NCBI GenBank assembly: GCA_023935145.1
Contig: CM043705.1
Location: forward strand, 21,793,501 to 21,857,500
Length of the DNA stretch: 64,000 nt
Source: Bretschneidera sinensis
Lineage: Eukaryota; Streptophyta; Magnoliopsida; Brassicales; Akaniaceae
Reading direction: 5' to 3'
Below are positions 35,064 to 46,958 of the stretch, one piece after another (within the stretch, counting starts at the first letter, position 1; each line of letters begins with the position of its first letter). The notes under the pieces are model-generated. The model saw only the letters and a list, made by a program, of their open reading frames with translations, searched no databases and was not told where the DNA came from. Made by a program: the position numbers and the translations under genes.

Positions 35064-38000
35064 ATGGTCTCTTTGCTTGCTTCTCCTGTTCTCCCAGTCA
35101 GCTATAATGTTAAGCCTGCTCTTATAACCCCTACCAGAAAATCGCACACCAGAAAATATCGAGCTCTGGTCGTGTCGGCTTCTTCTAAAAATGGTAATGA
35201 TGACGTTAATCCTCCTCAGAAATCAACAAGATTGATCACTTTTTTAGGTAAAGGCGGGTCCGGCAAGACCACCTCTGCTGTATTTGCTGCTCAGGTACCT
35301 TCGAATTTTATCTTAATTTTTTTATGTCCGTGTTTTTTAGCTGCAAATTTTTATTCATGCCATAATTTTTGTTCAGCTGAATTGTCAGGATTAATTTTGA
35401 TATACAGAAGAGAATACAATTAATGTAACCCATTTGGATCCTAGTTTCTGGGGTTTAAAGAGTGGTGGTTTTTTTTTATTTATTTATTGATACAGAGACA
35501 ATTTTAAGTTTCAGTTCTCTTTGAGATACTAGCATGATTGTTCAGTGTATAGAAGAAGTTTGACCTTTTTGACAATTTGTTAGGCTTAATGTGGTCAGAT
35601 GAATTTGGGGTTTCTAGAGACTGATAAGTTTTGATTGTTACGGATTATGACCTTCCCTAAAATTTATTAAAGACAGAATGAATTTGGACTGCAAGCTATG
35701 TATGTATTCAAAGACAATTGTATGTGACGAATCTTTATGGCACAAAAAAATTCAAGGAATCTACATTTGGATCGATGTAGCAACGCTACACATGGCTATA
35801 ATCTATATGTTGTTGTTATGACAAAGGGGAAGAGGACTTGCACCAAAGAGATTCATGATAGACATGCTTAAGACAGAAACTATGAATGAAAATCGGGTAC
35901 TAGCCTCTATTTTGGTTTACAACAAGATTATTAACAAAGGGGAAAAGAAATACTGACGAGAATGATAGAAGAGTTCAAGTAATTGCTAAAAATAAATATT
36001 AGTCATGTGGCATTTCTGGAAAATTCAAAATTGACTACATTTGCTTCTGGGACAAAATAGCTTTGAAGATACTTATACCGAGTGTTGAATATCAAAGGTA
36101 GAAGATAACTGGGAGTCTTTAAAAAGTGTGAATAATCACTCTTCCAAGTGTGTAAGGAGTCTTATGGTTGAACAATAATGATTTATTACGTTTTAGTGAA
36201 TTTCTGTAACTCCTTCAATTTGTAACATGGTGTCTTAACTAATCTAATATTTTGTATTCTTTTTTTTTTTTTTTTTTTTTTCCTGCTCAGCATTACGCAA
36301 TGGCTGGGATTAGTACATGCTTGGTGATACATACCCAAGATCCCACCGCAGAATACCTTCTAGGTTGTAAGATTGGAACTTCTCCAATCGTATGCAACAA
36401 CAACCTTTCGGCGGTTAGGTTGGAAACAACTAAAGTGTGTTTCTTTTCCCTTGTTTAACCTATGCCTTGAAGTCTTGTTTTGAGTCACTTTAGAATGAAG
36501 ATGAACTAGTCTTGAAAATTGCAGATGATTCTCGAACCTCTCAATCGGCTGAAGGAAGCAGATGCCCGTCTTAATATGACCCAAGGAATTCTTGAAGGGG
36601 TGGGTATGTATTGCTTAATATTTTTGTGCAGTATGACTTTTAAGATATATGTTCCCTTGGATGGTATGTCTGTGGAGAACCTCATTTTAGATCAATCTTT
36701 CTAATGTAGTAGGTGGTTGGAGAAGAGCTTGGGGTGCTTCCCGGGATGGATTCCATCTTTTCAGCGTTGGCACTTGAGAGACTTGTAGGATTCTTTGGAA
36801 ATGTTGCTCAAAGAAACCACCAAAAGGATAAATTTGACATAATAATATATGATGGTATCAGCACTGAGGAAACTCTAAGGATGATCGGTGCAAGCAGTAA
36901 AGCAAGGTCAGGGAGTTTCTGTTCTTCCCCTCTTGCACCCCCTCTTTTTTCCTCACTATCATGATGTCTGTATGCAACAACATGACTGCTCAGATTGTAC
37001 TTCAAATATTTGAGGAACTTATCTGTGAAGACTGATCTTGGGAGATTGGCTGGTCCTTCACTTCTGAGACTTGTTGATGAAGCCATGACTATAACCAGCA
37101 ACAGGTCTTCTCTAAATGGGAGAATGAGTGCAGAAATATGGGACACTTTGGAACGCTTATTGGAGGTATAGCTCTCATTTATTAGTTTCATTTCACATTT
37201 TTGACATCTGATAAGATTCTGAATTGATCATGTAACTTGCAGAAAGGAGTTTCGGCCTTTTCACAACCATCCAACTTTGGCTGCTTTCTCGTGATGGACC
37301 CAAGCAGCCCTACCTCTGTGTATTCTGCATTGCGTTATTGGGGCTGTACTATCCAAGCTGGTTCACAGGTTTCTGGTGCAATTGCTCTTGCTTCTTCTCA
37401 TTTGAACATAGAATCAAAGGAAAAGGTCAAGGAGAATTTTTTGCCTTTGCCCTTTGCTTTCATCCCACATCTCTCCATGAGTACCCCTCTAGACTGGAAT
37501 GCAATCATGCTAAATAATTCCAGTGAAAATGCACGAAATCTTCTTTCTTTTCCAGCTAGCCACAGCAGTAGCGCGACACCAACAGTGAAGTTTGACGCAG
37601 CCAAAAAATCAGTAACCCTTCTCATGCCAGGATTTGACAAGTCAGAGATCAAGCTATACCAAGTATGTTCTGGCCCTTAAACTCTGAAATTCTTCTATAT
37701 CTTCTTCTCAGCTTTCATCTATTTACTATTGATGACCCATTAAGCATTCGTACAAATGGGAAGTAGTGCCTTAAGAGGGATATAGCATATGACAAACTGC
37801 TCCCTTAAAACAGATGATATATACAAATACTAATTTTTACCACAGCAATCAATGCATTAAATACTAAATAGCTCTTATATGGCATAGTTGATAAGAAGCA
37901 CAAGTTTATTTCTATTGGTGATTTCGACATGTTATACTGCAACTAGCTGATACAATCATCTGTGTTAATTTTTTTAATCATGTGGGTTAAACATATGGTA

Positions 38001-38220
38001 TTAAGCCTCTGTTATTGTTTTTTTAGCATTCAGAGTTTTGCGAAAATCAATATATAGTGATGATTCTTTAATCATTTGATGATTGCAGTATAGGGGAGGA
38101 TCCGAGTTGTTGGTGGAAGCAGGGGACCAAAGACGAGTGATTCGGTTGCCCCCACAAATTCAAGGAAAGGTGGGAGGTGCCAAGTTCATTGACAGAAGTC
38201 TTGTAATTACAATGCGATAG
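35064..38220 (+). CDS. ArsA/GET3-like P-loop ATPase, chloroplast-type (At1g26090 homologue)
   Basis: Seven exons join in frame: 35064-35294, 36291-36434, 36525-36599, 36713-36906, 36994-37165, 37243-37662 and 38089-38220. The sum is 1368 bases, 455 codons plus stop, the length I recall for Arabidopsis At1g26090. All introns are GT-AG; the donor of intron 3 (GTGGGT) is chosen because only it joins in frame. Residues 1 to about 45 look like a chloroplast transit peptide (Ser/Lys/Arg-rich, few acids). [14 protein letters not shown] (57-70) is the deviant Walker A of the ArsA/GET3/MinD class. [19 protein letters not shown] follows in exon 4. [16 protein letters not shown] and the C-terminal [17 protein letters not shown] ... 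[15 protein letters not shown] form the ArsA HSP20-like domain. Relatives are anion-transport or tail-anchor ATPases; the substrate here is not established. AATAAA at 38288 may serve polyadenylation. It is the only intact protein-coding host gene in the window. Confidence 0.95.
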
Positions 38221-38741
38221 TGATCAAATGCGGTTTCTTTCTTCTTTTCTTGTGCGGGGATTTAAGTGTCCTTCTGAGAGATGTTGTAATAAACTAACAG
38301 TGATCATTCATCTGTGGAACAGCAGTGTTGGTCTCCACCGAGTGGGTGTTGACCAACTTAGTAATGAAATTTCAAAGAAACCAGAGGGTATAATAATCAC
38401 TATCTTAAGAATGAATGAGAGCATAGAAACATGTCTGCTTAATTGATCTCAATCTCCTCCGGTTAACCAATCTTTTAGAAAGGGAGAGCTTTATAACATG
38501 TGCATGTTGTGGAGCTAGTTACAAAAATGTTAACAGTAGCCATTTTCGGTTCTTTGCAATTTGTATGTGGTAGTGATTCTTATGTTGTAACAGAGGCAAT
38601 AAGCATTGCACATCGCAATGACTTATGCACTACATGAATGTGTAGAGAATATCATTAAAAACACCGTGCTTTGTATTATGTATGACGCACCGCCTTATGT
38701 CATCTATTTTATAGTTTGCGCAAAGTAACTAAAACAACCTT
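38221..38741. other. 3' flank of the ATPase gene
   Basis: About 520 bases with the probable 3' UTR (AATAAA at 38288-38293) and spacer up to the tRNA. The short frame at 38228-38446 has no support. Confidence 0.5.
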
Positions 38742-38812
38742 GTGGCTGTAGTTTAGTGGTAAGAATTCCACGTTGTGGCCGTGGAGACCTGGGCTCGAAT
38801 CCCAGCAGCCAC
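38742..38812 (+). tRNA. tRNA-His (GTG)
   Basis: The 71-base sequence folds as a full cloverleaf. Acceptor arms GTGGCTG and CAGCCAC pair perfectly, and the anticodon stem CCACG / CGTGG encloses the loop TTGTGGC with anticodon GTG at 38775-38777. The T arm contains GGGCTCGAATCCC (B box), and the A box includes TAGTTTAGTGGT. The extra 5' G of tRNA-His would be added after transcription. CAA at 38735-38737 fits plant Pol III initiation context, and T-runs at 38825 and 38834 fit termination. The sequence is of nuclear type, not plastid trnH. Confidence 0.97.
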
Positions 38813-39472
38813 AAAATTTAAAAATTTTGTGCCTTTTTTAACAAAAAAAAAAGGTTTTTTAAGTTTTATTGAAAATTTAAAAATAATCTTAAAATTAGTG
38901 TTTACTTCTGTGTTTCATTCTTCCTCCATAGTATATAAAAAATATTAAAATATTAAAAATAAAATAATATTAATTATATTTAAGTATTTAGTAAATATGA
39001 GAAATAATATTAATATAGATTTTAAATTTAAACTCAAAACTAAAAATAATTGCAATGTGTATCAAAATAGTTTTCAAAATAAAATTATCCAAACAACATT
39101 TCATAGTTTTCTATTTTGAAAACAGTTTTCGAGTTACAATTACCTAAAAAAATCATAAAACTGTTTTTTACTTTTATTTTCAAAAACAGTTTTTGAAAAC
39201 TGTTATCAAACACACCGATAGATGTTTTATACTCGAACTAACAGAGAATTTATTAAGAATATTCACCGCTATAAAAGTCATGTAAACTATTACCTTTGTG
39301 TGCGAATGACAAAATTTGACCATTGATTTGGTTGTGGAGTGATTAAATGGGATGGCACACATAATTGTCTCCCTAACAACATTAGTAGGGTATCATTAAT
39401 GGTGCCCAAAAGGCTTCAAAGTTCAAACCCATTTTTAAGTTTACATTAATCTTTCAAAGTGGTACAAAAACC
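38813..39472. other. AT-rich spacer with a MITE-like inverted repeat
   Basis: At about 39057-39213 the left words GTGTATCAAAATAGTTTTC and the inverted right words GTGTTTGATAACAGTTTTC form imperfect terminal repeats around further AAAACAGTTTT / AAAACTGTTTT palindromes. This is the look of a small hAT-derived MITE. The rest is AT-rich and shows no gene. Confidence 0.5.
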
Positions 39473-41434
39473 CAGTGTTTTCAGAGGTGAGAGCATTGAG
39501 CGAAGCACTTTGCCTCAATAAGGCGAGACGTGAGCCCTGAGACGATGGGATGTAAGCCTTTTGAAACATTTGGACTTTTTGAATAAAATAATATTAATTA
39601 AATTATAAAAATACTAAAAAATTGAAATATTATAAACAATTAATTATCAATAAACTTTACTAACTTAAGATCTATGAATGAATATTTATCAAAATATTTC
39701 ACAAACACACGTTAACATCACAAACACAATGTTATGTAGTTGTTTGCACACTTACAATAATATAACAAATTCACATACATCTCATTTTTCATCAATAAAT
39801 CACAAATCACACTCAAAAAGCCAAATTCTAATTTCCAAATTGACCAATCTATTCATCACAAGACACAAACACGTTCCAAATTTCAACAAACATTAAAAAA
39901 AATGATGATAAAGTCTTTCATTAATCCTAAGCTGTATAAATAGGACTTGTATTGTGTAATCAAATTCATTCAATGAAATACTTAGAATTTTTCTCTTTTC
40001 TCTTAGTTACTTTCTTGGAGTTTAGGCTTGTCTCAAATCAAGTCATTCAACACTAAGTTAAGGAAAGCATGAGAATGTAGCTCATGAGTTAGCTAGAATG
40101 GCTAGGCCCATTGATTGAAAATAAACTTATAAGTATAAAATAGCAAATTTTATTTGAAACAAAATAACTAATCTACTTGGTTTATGATTATCGCATGCTC
40201 ATTTTTTGGTTGATGCCATGAAAATTTTCTTTTATCCAATTTTGATCGGTTCCTTTTATTTTATTATTATACCTTTGAATTTTATTTTTGAGAGATTTAT
40301 TAATCACTTAAATTTTGAAAATTTATTTTCCTCACTTTAAGTTTTAATAAAATTAAGAAGGGTTATAGAGGCCTAGGAAGTGTATGTCACACATAAAAAT
40401 ACTAAAATCCTCATCAGTTTAATAAAAATAATAATAAACAATAAAATAAATAGTTAGTGGGAAAAAAGACATAATCTAATTTGGTTAAGAATATAAACAA
40501 AAAGACCCTAAAACAAGTTCAAAAATCCAAACCCAAAACCCCTTCTTATTTCGGATTGATCTAGATGCCCTCATTTTAAACCAAACTGGGCCATAATACT
40601 TAAAGCCTAATACCCAAACCCAGAACCTATTTGAACCAGGTCAAGACTAAACTCATATCCAACCCACAACTAGGTCCTTACCCCAACCTAACCCTAGGTA
40701 TAAAAGACTATCTCTACGCATTTAATCCCTAACCTTTCCCTCCTGCAACCGCAAATAAAGAGAGAATCCTCTTTCTCTCATACGAGCTACTTTCCCTCTC
40801 TCCATTCATCTCGTCCTTTCGCTCCCTTCTCTTCTTTCATTTCAATTGTATGATCAAACTACCCTTGCTTTCTCGCGATATCGAACCCCAAGTGGTGAAC
40901 CCAAAATCCCGAGTTGACTCAACTCCTTTGTGTGTTGCCACTAATTTGTTACTTGATTTGTCTCTCGTGGTCTTGCTGCCATTGATGAGGTTTGCGATGT
41001 CGAAGCCAATCTCCTGATTTTTGTCGCGAAAGTCACCACCGTACGAGCCAAAGTGCCAGGGGGCTTGGATGTGATGGCGTTGATGTGGTCGTTGACCACT
41101 GTGGTGTTGATCGTTGGGCCTTCGTTATGGGGCGTCAGCTTCGTGGTGCTCATTGGTGGTAGTGGATGAGCAGTGCATGTGCCGTAGATAGTGTCAACAA
41201 TCTTCTCTTCCTCATTGGACTCTGTTCTTACATCTTCTTACTGTTTTTGTGTTATCTGAGCAAAATGCATTGAGCATACGCCCGGTGTCAAAGGCGTAGG
41301 CCTTATATCTGGGCAAACGCCCAGACCCAAAAAACGCTCGCCCAGCAACAGATACGCCAAAGGTTTCATGCCTTAGGGCGTTTTAGCCCCATTTCGCCTC
41401 TGGCCGCGCCCAAACTCCGCCTTTTTAAACACTG
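39473..41434. mobile_element. hAT-like non-autonomous transposon, 8-bp duplication
   Basis: The ends are CAGTGTTTTCAGAGGTGAG and, inverted, CAGTGTTTAAAAAGGCGGAG. CAAAAACC flanks both sides (39465-39472 and 41435-41442), an 8-bp target duplication as expected for hAT. The 1962-bp interior has no transposase-like frame. It contains promoter-like sequence: TATAAA at 39935 followed by an A/T leader, and TATAAAA at 40699-40705 followed by a CT-rich stretch (CTCTCTCCATTCATC). GC-rich words with GGCG / CGCC lie near both ends. Confidence 0.85.
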
Positions 41435-41596
41435 CAAAAACCTACCCTTTCCTCCAAACTCCAGTATCCCTAATTAAATATATCCTAAAAATGGAGAAAT
41501 TGTTTATGAAGGGTTGAAAATGTGATCCAATAGTAATTACTGTGCTGATGGGTGGTCTTCTAACCCATGTCGATCTCCTTATGACAGGCGTGGTCT

Positions 41597-42771
41597 CTAC
41601 CTCCGAGCCAGCATCTTAATCCTCATTATATACATCAGAAACATGAATATCTTGCTCAGACACAACTGACTCAGTATCTGAAGTATCTGGTGTAGTTTGT
41701 AGGGTAGTCTCTCACTCTTTATCTCCCGGGCTAAGATCAATCTGAACCTGTTTTGGCTATTCCGGTATATCTTGGACAGTCGCCACATCCCTTTGTATTT
41801 TCTTAAACACAACATCTCTGTTGTAAACTGTACTCTTGTTTTCTAGATTCCATTACTTGTACTTCTTGACCCCATCCTTATAACCAATGAAGATACACTT
41901 CACTAATTTTCTGTCAAGTTTGTTCCTCTTTTATTTTGGCACATGCATATAAGTATCACACCAAACACCCTAACATGAGCCAAACTCGGCTTCTTCTCGA
42001 ATAATGCCTTAAACAGTGTCTGATCCTATAAAGCTCTTATAGGTGACCTGTTCTTCAGATAATATGCTGTTGCTATAGCCTCTGCCCAGAACTCTGGCTC
42101 CAAGCCTGCACAACTCAACATACTCCTCGATTTCTCTATGAGTGACCGATTGAGTCTCTTGGCCACCTCATTCTGTTGAGGTGTATATGGAGTTGTTTTC
42201 TGTCTTGCAATGCCATTTGCTACACAGAATTGCATAAACTTGTTTGAGCTAAATTCCCCTCCATTATCTGTTCTCAGTACCTTTATTTTTCTTTCCATCT
42301 GATTTTATACCAATGCTTTAAACTCACGGAACTTATCAAATGCTTCAGCTTTACTCTTAATGAAATAAATCCATGCATACCTTGAAAAATCATTAATGAA
42401 AGAGACATAATACTTTGATTTTCCAAGAGATTAGACCGAAACTGGCCCAAACACATCACTATGTATTAAATCCAGAATACCTTTGCCCTCGTGCCAGCAG
42501 ACTTAAAACTCACAAGGTTCTACTTGCCATGTAAACAATGCTCACAGAAACCGAATCCCATAGAGCAATCTGGGACTCCCTTCACCATATGTTTTGACGA
42601 TAAATTAGATAGTCCCTTTTCACCGATATGCCCAAGCCTCTGATGCCATAACATAGAAGACATCGCCTCATCATCAGTTGCCTTCTCAGAGATAAAAACA
42701 TCCATTGCACTGACTTTGTACTGTATTTCCCAGCAGCTTGTGCAACGTACCATACCGAACACCTCATGCAA
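41597..42771 (-). pseudogene. Copia integrase, broken
   Basis: The minus frame at 42520-42771 has MLWHQRLGHIGEKGLSNL and CEHCLHGK, the HHCC zinc-binding region. The frame at 42026-42298 reads VLRTDNGGEFSS (a catalytic Asp), then TPYTPQQNEVAKRLNRSLIE. Here the usual GVAER is EVAKR, so the catalytic Glu is replaced by Lys. SMLSCAGLEPEFWAEAIATAYYLKNRSP follows. Frames shift between the pieces. Confidence 0.9.
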
Positions 42772-42885
42772 TTACTAACGATCCATGAGTCATCTTGCAT
42801 GAATTTTTGTCACAACTGAAATTCACTCCTTCATCTACCATCTTGCTAACTGATATTAGGTTCCTGTTGAGATCCGGAATATACA

Positions 42886-43188
42886 TCATGCCTGGAAGTG
42901 TTCTGATTGTCCATACATCATGCCTGGAAGTGTTCTGATTGTCCCATCATTTATCCTCAACTTTACCTTCCCACCACTAATAATTTTCACCGGAGAGTTA
43001 TCTCCCAATAAAATGTTTCCCCCATCAAAGGTTTCATACTCACGAAACCAGTCCCTGTGAGGTGTCATGTGAAATGATGCTCCTGTTTCAATTATCCAAA
43101 CACTCTGGTCTGATTGAGCCAAACAGGATGCCATATTTAAGTCACTAGCATCATCATCATATTGATTCCCGTTACTTGAAGCTGACAT
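42886..43188 (-). pseudogene. Copia protease
   Basis: VWIIETGASFHMTPHRDWF is the copia protease active-site region with the catalytic DTGAS changed to ETGAS. GGNILLGDNSPVKIIS and GGKVKLRINDGTIRTL follow as in the family. A 21-base stretch (CATACATCATGCCTGGAAG...) is duplicated near 42883-42935. Confidence 0.85.
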
Positions 43189-43227
43189 CTCGCATGTTCA
43201 CTTTTCAGTGTTCATACTCTTACTTCT

Positions 43228-44010
43228 GCACTCCTTCGTTAAATGCCCAGGCTTCTTACACTTCCAACACTTCAACCCAGATTTATCCCTACTTTTCGAT
43301 CTTTCCCTGAACTTGGTTTTATCACCAGACCACTTATAGTCTTTATCATGGGTTCACCTTCTCATAGATAAGGCCTTCTTTGACGAGTTTTCTATACCAT
43401 ACCACCTCATCTCCTCAGACAATAACACTGCTACGACATTATCAAAAGACAAATCAGTCGTACCACTACCAATCGTAACTATCAAGTTATCCAACGAATC
43501 AAGCAGTGAACAAAGCAGTGTAATAGCCATATCGTCATCCATCACATCAATACTAATAGATAATAACTGACCTATCAAAGTGTTGAACTCATATAAATTA
43601 ACAGAGAAAGAATCACCCTCAGCCATCCGAAGGATGTACAACCTTTTCCGCAGAAACAATTTGTTTACCAGAGATTTACTCTGATAAAGGCTTTCCATCT
43701 TCTTTCAGAGATCTTTCGCAGTCTTTTCTCCATAAATGTTTATCAGGACAGAGTCAGCCAGGAACAACTGAATCAGACTTTGTGCCTTTCGATCAAGCTT
43801 CTCCCACTCCGTGATGGTCACTGAAGATGATGTCGAAACCACCACCGACGATGCCTCTACTGTGGACACCGTACTCTTCAGTATCTCATCGACTATCACT
43901 GTTCATAGATCCCTATCTACGAATAGATCCTCCATCTTTAGTTTCCATAACTCGAAGCTCTTCCCTCCGAACTACTCGATTTCAATCCATGATTCAATCG
44001 ACATCTCTGA
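43228..44010 (-). pseudogene. Copia gag with zinc knuckle
   Basis: Minus frames contain WEKLDRKAQSLIQLFLADSVL, INIYGEKTAKDL, MESLYQSKSLVNKLFLRKRLY and FNTLIGQLLSISIDVMDDDMAITLLCSL, typical Tork-like gag. A CCHC knuckle CWKCKKPGHLTKEC lies at 43228-43269. Stops break the frame near 43700 and 43345. Confidence 0.88.
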
Positions 44011-44030
44011 TCGTTAATCCTCGAACACAA

Positions 44031-44452
44031 GGCTCTGATACCAATTAAACGATTCGAGATCTATCAATCACACGAATTATAAACAGAAAGAAAAGAATGC
44101 AAGAGTTACCCAGGTTCACCCAAGAATAGGGCTACGTCTTGCCAGAAGTTTCTTATTATCAATCTCACAAATCTCTCTATGTTACAATGTCTACTCAGTA
44201 CATAAAGATTGTTTATATGCAACTTAAAACGTCCTAATTAGGGTCTAATTTTTCCGTTATGCTGCAGAACTGCGGCTCTTCATGTGCTTAAGCCCAAACC
44301 ACCAAGCAAAAAACCATGCCTAACTCATGTCATGGCCTAAAAGTTTCAAGGGTGCTGCCCCCTAACCCCCGCCCACTCTCCAGGGAGCGGGACCTCATAT
44401 TCGTCCAGGGTTCTACAGATCTGATCTCATGAAGTATGCACCAACTCTAACA
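44031..44452 (-). mobile_element. Copia PBS and 5' LTR (minus)
   Basis: On the minus strand the LTR starts TGTTAGAGTTGGTGCATAC at 44452 and runs to 44045. It is followed by TTGGTATCAGAGCC (44031-44044), an exact initiator-Met tRNA binding site. It closely matches the LTR at 61221-61569 but carries an extra insert (GCCTAACTCATGTCATGG...) near 44320-44380. Confidence 0.9.
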
Positions 44453-44549
44453 AAAAGCATATATAAACATGAATGCAGGTCAAACTCTAGGACAAAGAAC
44501 TTTCTTTATTACAGGTTTTATGCTAGAATAAATTTTCAACAAGTATACC
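44453..44549 (-). pseudogene. IleRS exon h, downstream part
   Basis: After the target duplication ATACC (GGTAT on the minus strand), the sequence ACTTGTTGAAAATTTATTC continues the exon begun at 46707. Stops occur in all frames soon after. It is cut by the copia LTR at 44452. Confidence 0.5.
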
Positions 44550-46681
44550 TTATGCAGTACATTAAAACAGAAAATTGTAAAAACAAGAAATAAAGATAAA
44601 ACAATCCAAATCATATGGATCTTCCCAGGTCATATGGGAACCGCAATCCAAATGACATGAATGCGAAGAACTGCAACCAAATCACATTATCACAGAGTGT
44701 TTGATTTCAATAATCTCATTTTTTTATTAATTTCAAGCTGACTGCAAATAACATAGGAACGCTTCTTATATAGAGATCTTAAAACCCTAGTCTTAAATCG
44801 ATAAGGAAACTGAAATATGAACGGAAACTAAAATATGAAAATTAATTACACCTAGATACCTATAATATTTTCTGATTACGTAATTATCCCCATAATTAAA
44901 ATATCCCCAAATTCCTAGATTAAAATCCCTAATTCTAATCTTCCTGGTGTTCTCAATCATTCTCCACCACTTAGAAAGAACTTGTCCTCTAGTTAAAAAA
45001 TGTTCCAAGAGTAAGAGCTCTGAGGCATGGAGAAACAAATCATGGTCATGAAAGTCTTTGAAACTGAAGTCACTAGAAGGTGAAAAAAATTTCACTAGAA
45101 AAATGTTGCTGAGGTGCTTGAAACCAGGTAGGTAGGATAAAATCAATATCCAAGACATGTGTATCGACTCGAACTTCAATCGTACAATCAAGCTTGTTTT
45201 TGTGTTTGTCTTGAAACGTTTCAACATCCTCAATAAGCTCAATAAAATCTTGCTGGACTGGCTCAATAAAATCTTATCAGACTGGCTCAACAAAGTCAAC
45301 TACACAAGGAAATGGCTTAATAGGTGTAACCTCCACTTGAATATCTTCATTCTAGTTGACTTCATCTTAGCTTGGAACTAGCTTATATTCCACAATTTTC
45401 TCTTGTTGCGCTCCAGAGTCTTTCTTGTCATCAGTGGGATTTTAAGTATCAAGTTCAGGATCATCGTTCATTGTTACAACATCCAAGGGCTTGCACAATT
45501 CTATACATTCTTTCAGCAGTTTGATTATCTTCTCTCGAACTTAGGATGAAGCTATTGGGTTGAACTTCTGGTTATCACAAGTTCATCGTATGTACCATAC
45601 CCATCATAACTTCCGTAAGCACGATCATACCCAACATAACCATGGTAAGAATCTTTAGGAGCATAATAATAATTTTTATAAGCAACTCCTTCATCATCGT
45701 AAACATAATTTCCATTACCATTCAAATCATGGACATCTCGAGAACAATGCTTATGATACTTATATTGGTTCTTTAATTCTTCAAGTCGTCTCTCATCACG
45801 ATAAACTCAATATTTAAGTTCTTCATATTCCTCATTCATACTCCAGGAAAGATAACGCCAACCATACTTGATCACTTTGGATTTCAACTCATCCAAGCGG
45901 GAGTAAGCACTTGATAGCTGAGCTTGTAGGTTTTGAATACGAGTCAAAGTACGGTAAGACATTATATATTCTTTTTCTTTTCTTTTTTTTTTTGTAATCA
46001 GAAAACAAAGAAAGAAAGAAAAGATACAGATAATGGCAATAAACTAAAGAAGAATACATAATTTTTTTATAGAACTGGCTCAACTCAGCTGGCTTAAAGA
46101 CTGCTAGGAAGGCGGCTCGGTTCGGGCTGTTTTTTTTTTCAAACCTGATTTGGTTTTAGGATTTGTTTGGGTGAGTGTTTTCAGATGGATCTAGTGCGAT
46201 GGTAGCAGTGATGGGGGGTCGAGGTTTGGGTTCTGATACCACTTGATGCAATACAGTAAAGCATAAAATTGTAAAAATAAGAAATAAAGATAAAACAATC
46301 CAAATCACATGGATCTTCCCAAATTAAATGGGAACCGCAATCCAAATCACATGAACGCGAAGAACTGCAACCAAATCACATGTCGTGAAACAACTCAATC
46401 ACAAAGTGTTTGATTTCAATAATCTCATTTTTTTTTATTAATTCCAAGCTGACTACAAATGATATAAGGACACATATTATATAGAGATCTTAAAACCCTA
46501 ATCCTAGACCGATAAAGAAACTGAAATATGAAAAAAAAAAAAAAAACAACTAAAATATGAAAATTAATTGCACCTAGATACCCATAATGTTTCTTGATTA
46601 CATAATTATCCCCATAATTAATATATCCTTAAATTCCTAGATTAAAATCTCTAATTCTAATATTTCTCGTGTTCTCCATCA
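44550..46681 (-). mobile_element. 2.1-kb non-autonomous LTR element, duplication ATACC
   Basis: Two direct repeats, 44550-44959 and 46244-46681, are similar over their full length (both with AAAACAATCCAAATCA.ATGGATCTTCCCA and GAGATCTTAAAACCCTA). ATACC stands outside both ends (44545-44549 and 46682-46686). On the minus strand the right LTR runs TGATGG...GCATCA and is followed by TGGTATCAGAACC, an initiator-tRNA site (46230-46242). GTGGTGGAGAA (44960-44970) precedes the left LTR as polypurine tract. The internal 1.28 kb has no protease, RT or integrase. It carries one small ORF. Confidence 0.92.
45552..45962 (-). pseudogene. Tyr/Gly-rich coiled-coil ORF in LTR element, one stop
   Basis: A 137-codon minus frame starts ATG at 45962 and ends TAG at 45552, with a single internal stop at codon 52 (TGA, 45807-45809). 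The N-terminal half is helical and charged (RIQNLQAQLSSAYSRLDELK, NEEYEELKY), followed by RDERRLEELKNQYKYHKHC. The C-terminal third is rich in Tyr and Gly (NYVYDDEGVAYKNYYYAP, YHGYVGYDRAYGSYDGYG). I do not recognise the family. Its place after the PBS suggests a gag-like or captured protein. The stop could be a CGA-to-TGA change (methyl-cytosine decay), leaving an otherwise open frame. Confidence 0.75.
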
Positions 46682-46707
46682 ATACCACTGTCAACTTAAT
46701 GCAACAG
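46682..46707 (-). pseudogene. IleRS exon h, upstream part
   Basis: After the acceptor CATCAG the minus strand reads CTGTTGCATTAAGTTGACAG. This continues AAT GCT G|CT GTT GCA from exon g as in 'NAAVA'. A stop follows and the LTR element interrupts the exon at ATACC. Confidence 0.65.
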
Positions 46708-46958
46708 CTGATGTGCAGGATGTAAAGACATTCAAGACTCAAACGAAAATCGACTGTTGATAGCAGGTACGAAATATTTTGAAAACAATGCAAAAACCTT
46801 GTTCATATTACCTATGCCATCACCACTGAGTTCCAAATTTAGAAATTATGGTATAAGATGTGGATAATAGAACCTTTAATTAGTAGAACACATAATATTG
46901 TCACTTAGTTCATCTCTATGTCAATATAATGATACCGCAAGTCCAACTTAATGAAAAC

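Larger units (their letters stand above)
41541..44452 (-). mobile_element. Ty1/copia element, 3'-truncated (minus)
   Basis: The minus-strand order is 5' LTR (44045-44452), PBS, gag, protease, integrase, then loss at about 41541 just after the integrase core. The same family occupies 61221-64000; the two overlap in integrase (41541-42298 against about 63219-64000). The left breakpoint CTGATGGG at 41541 is shared by both copies. Confidence 0.85.

Noticed and set aside
35064..35423. 119-codon single-exon protein from the first ATPase exon
   Set aside because: The frame runs into intron 1 after position 35294; the GT donor and downstream exons give a full-length family match.
40941..41153. 70-codon minus ORF inside the hAT-like element
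   Set aside because: It is rich in Thr/Ser/Pro with no motif, and no similarity to a hAT transposase (no dimerisation domain) was seen.
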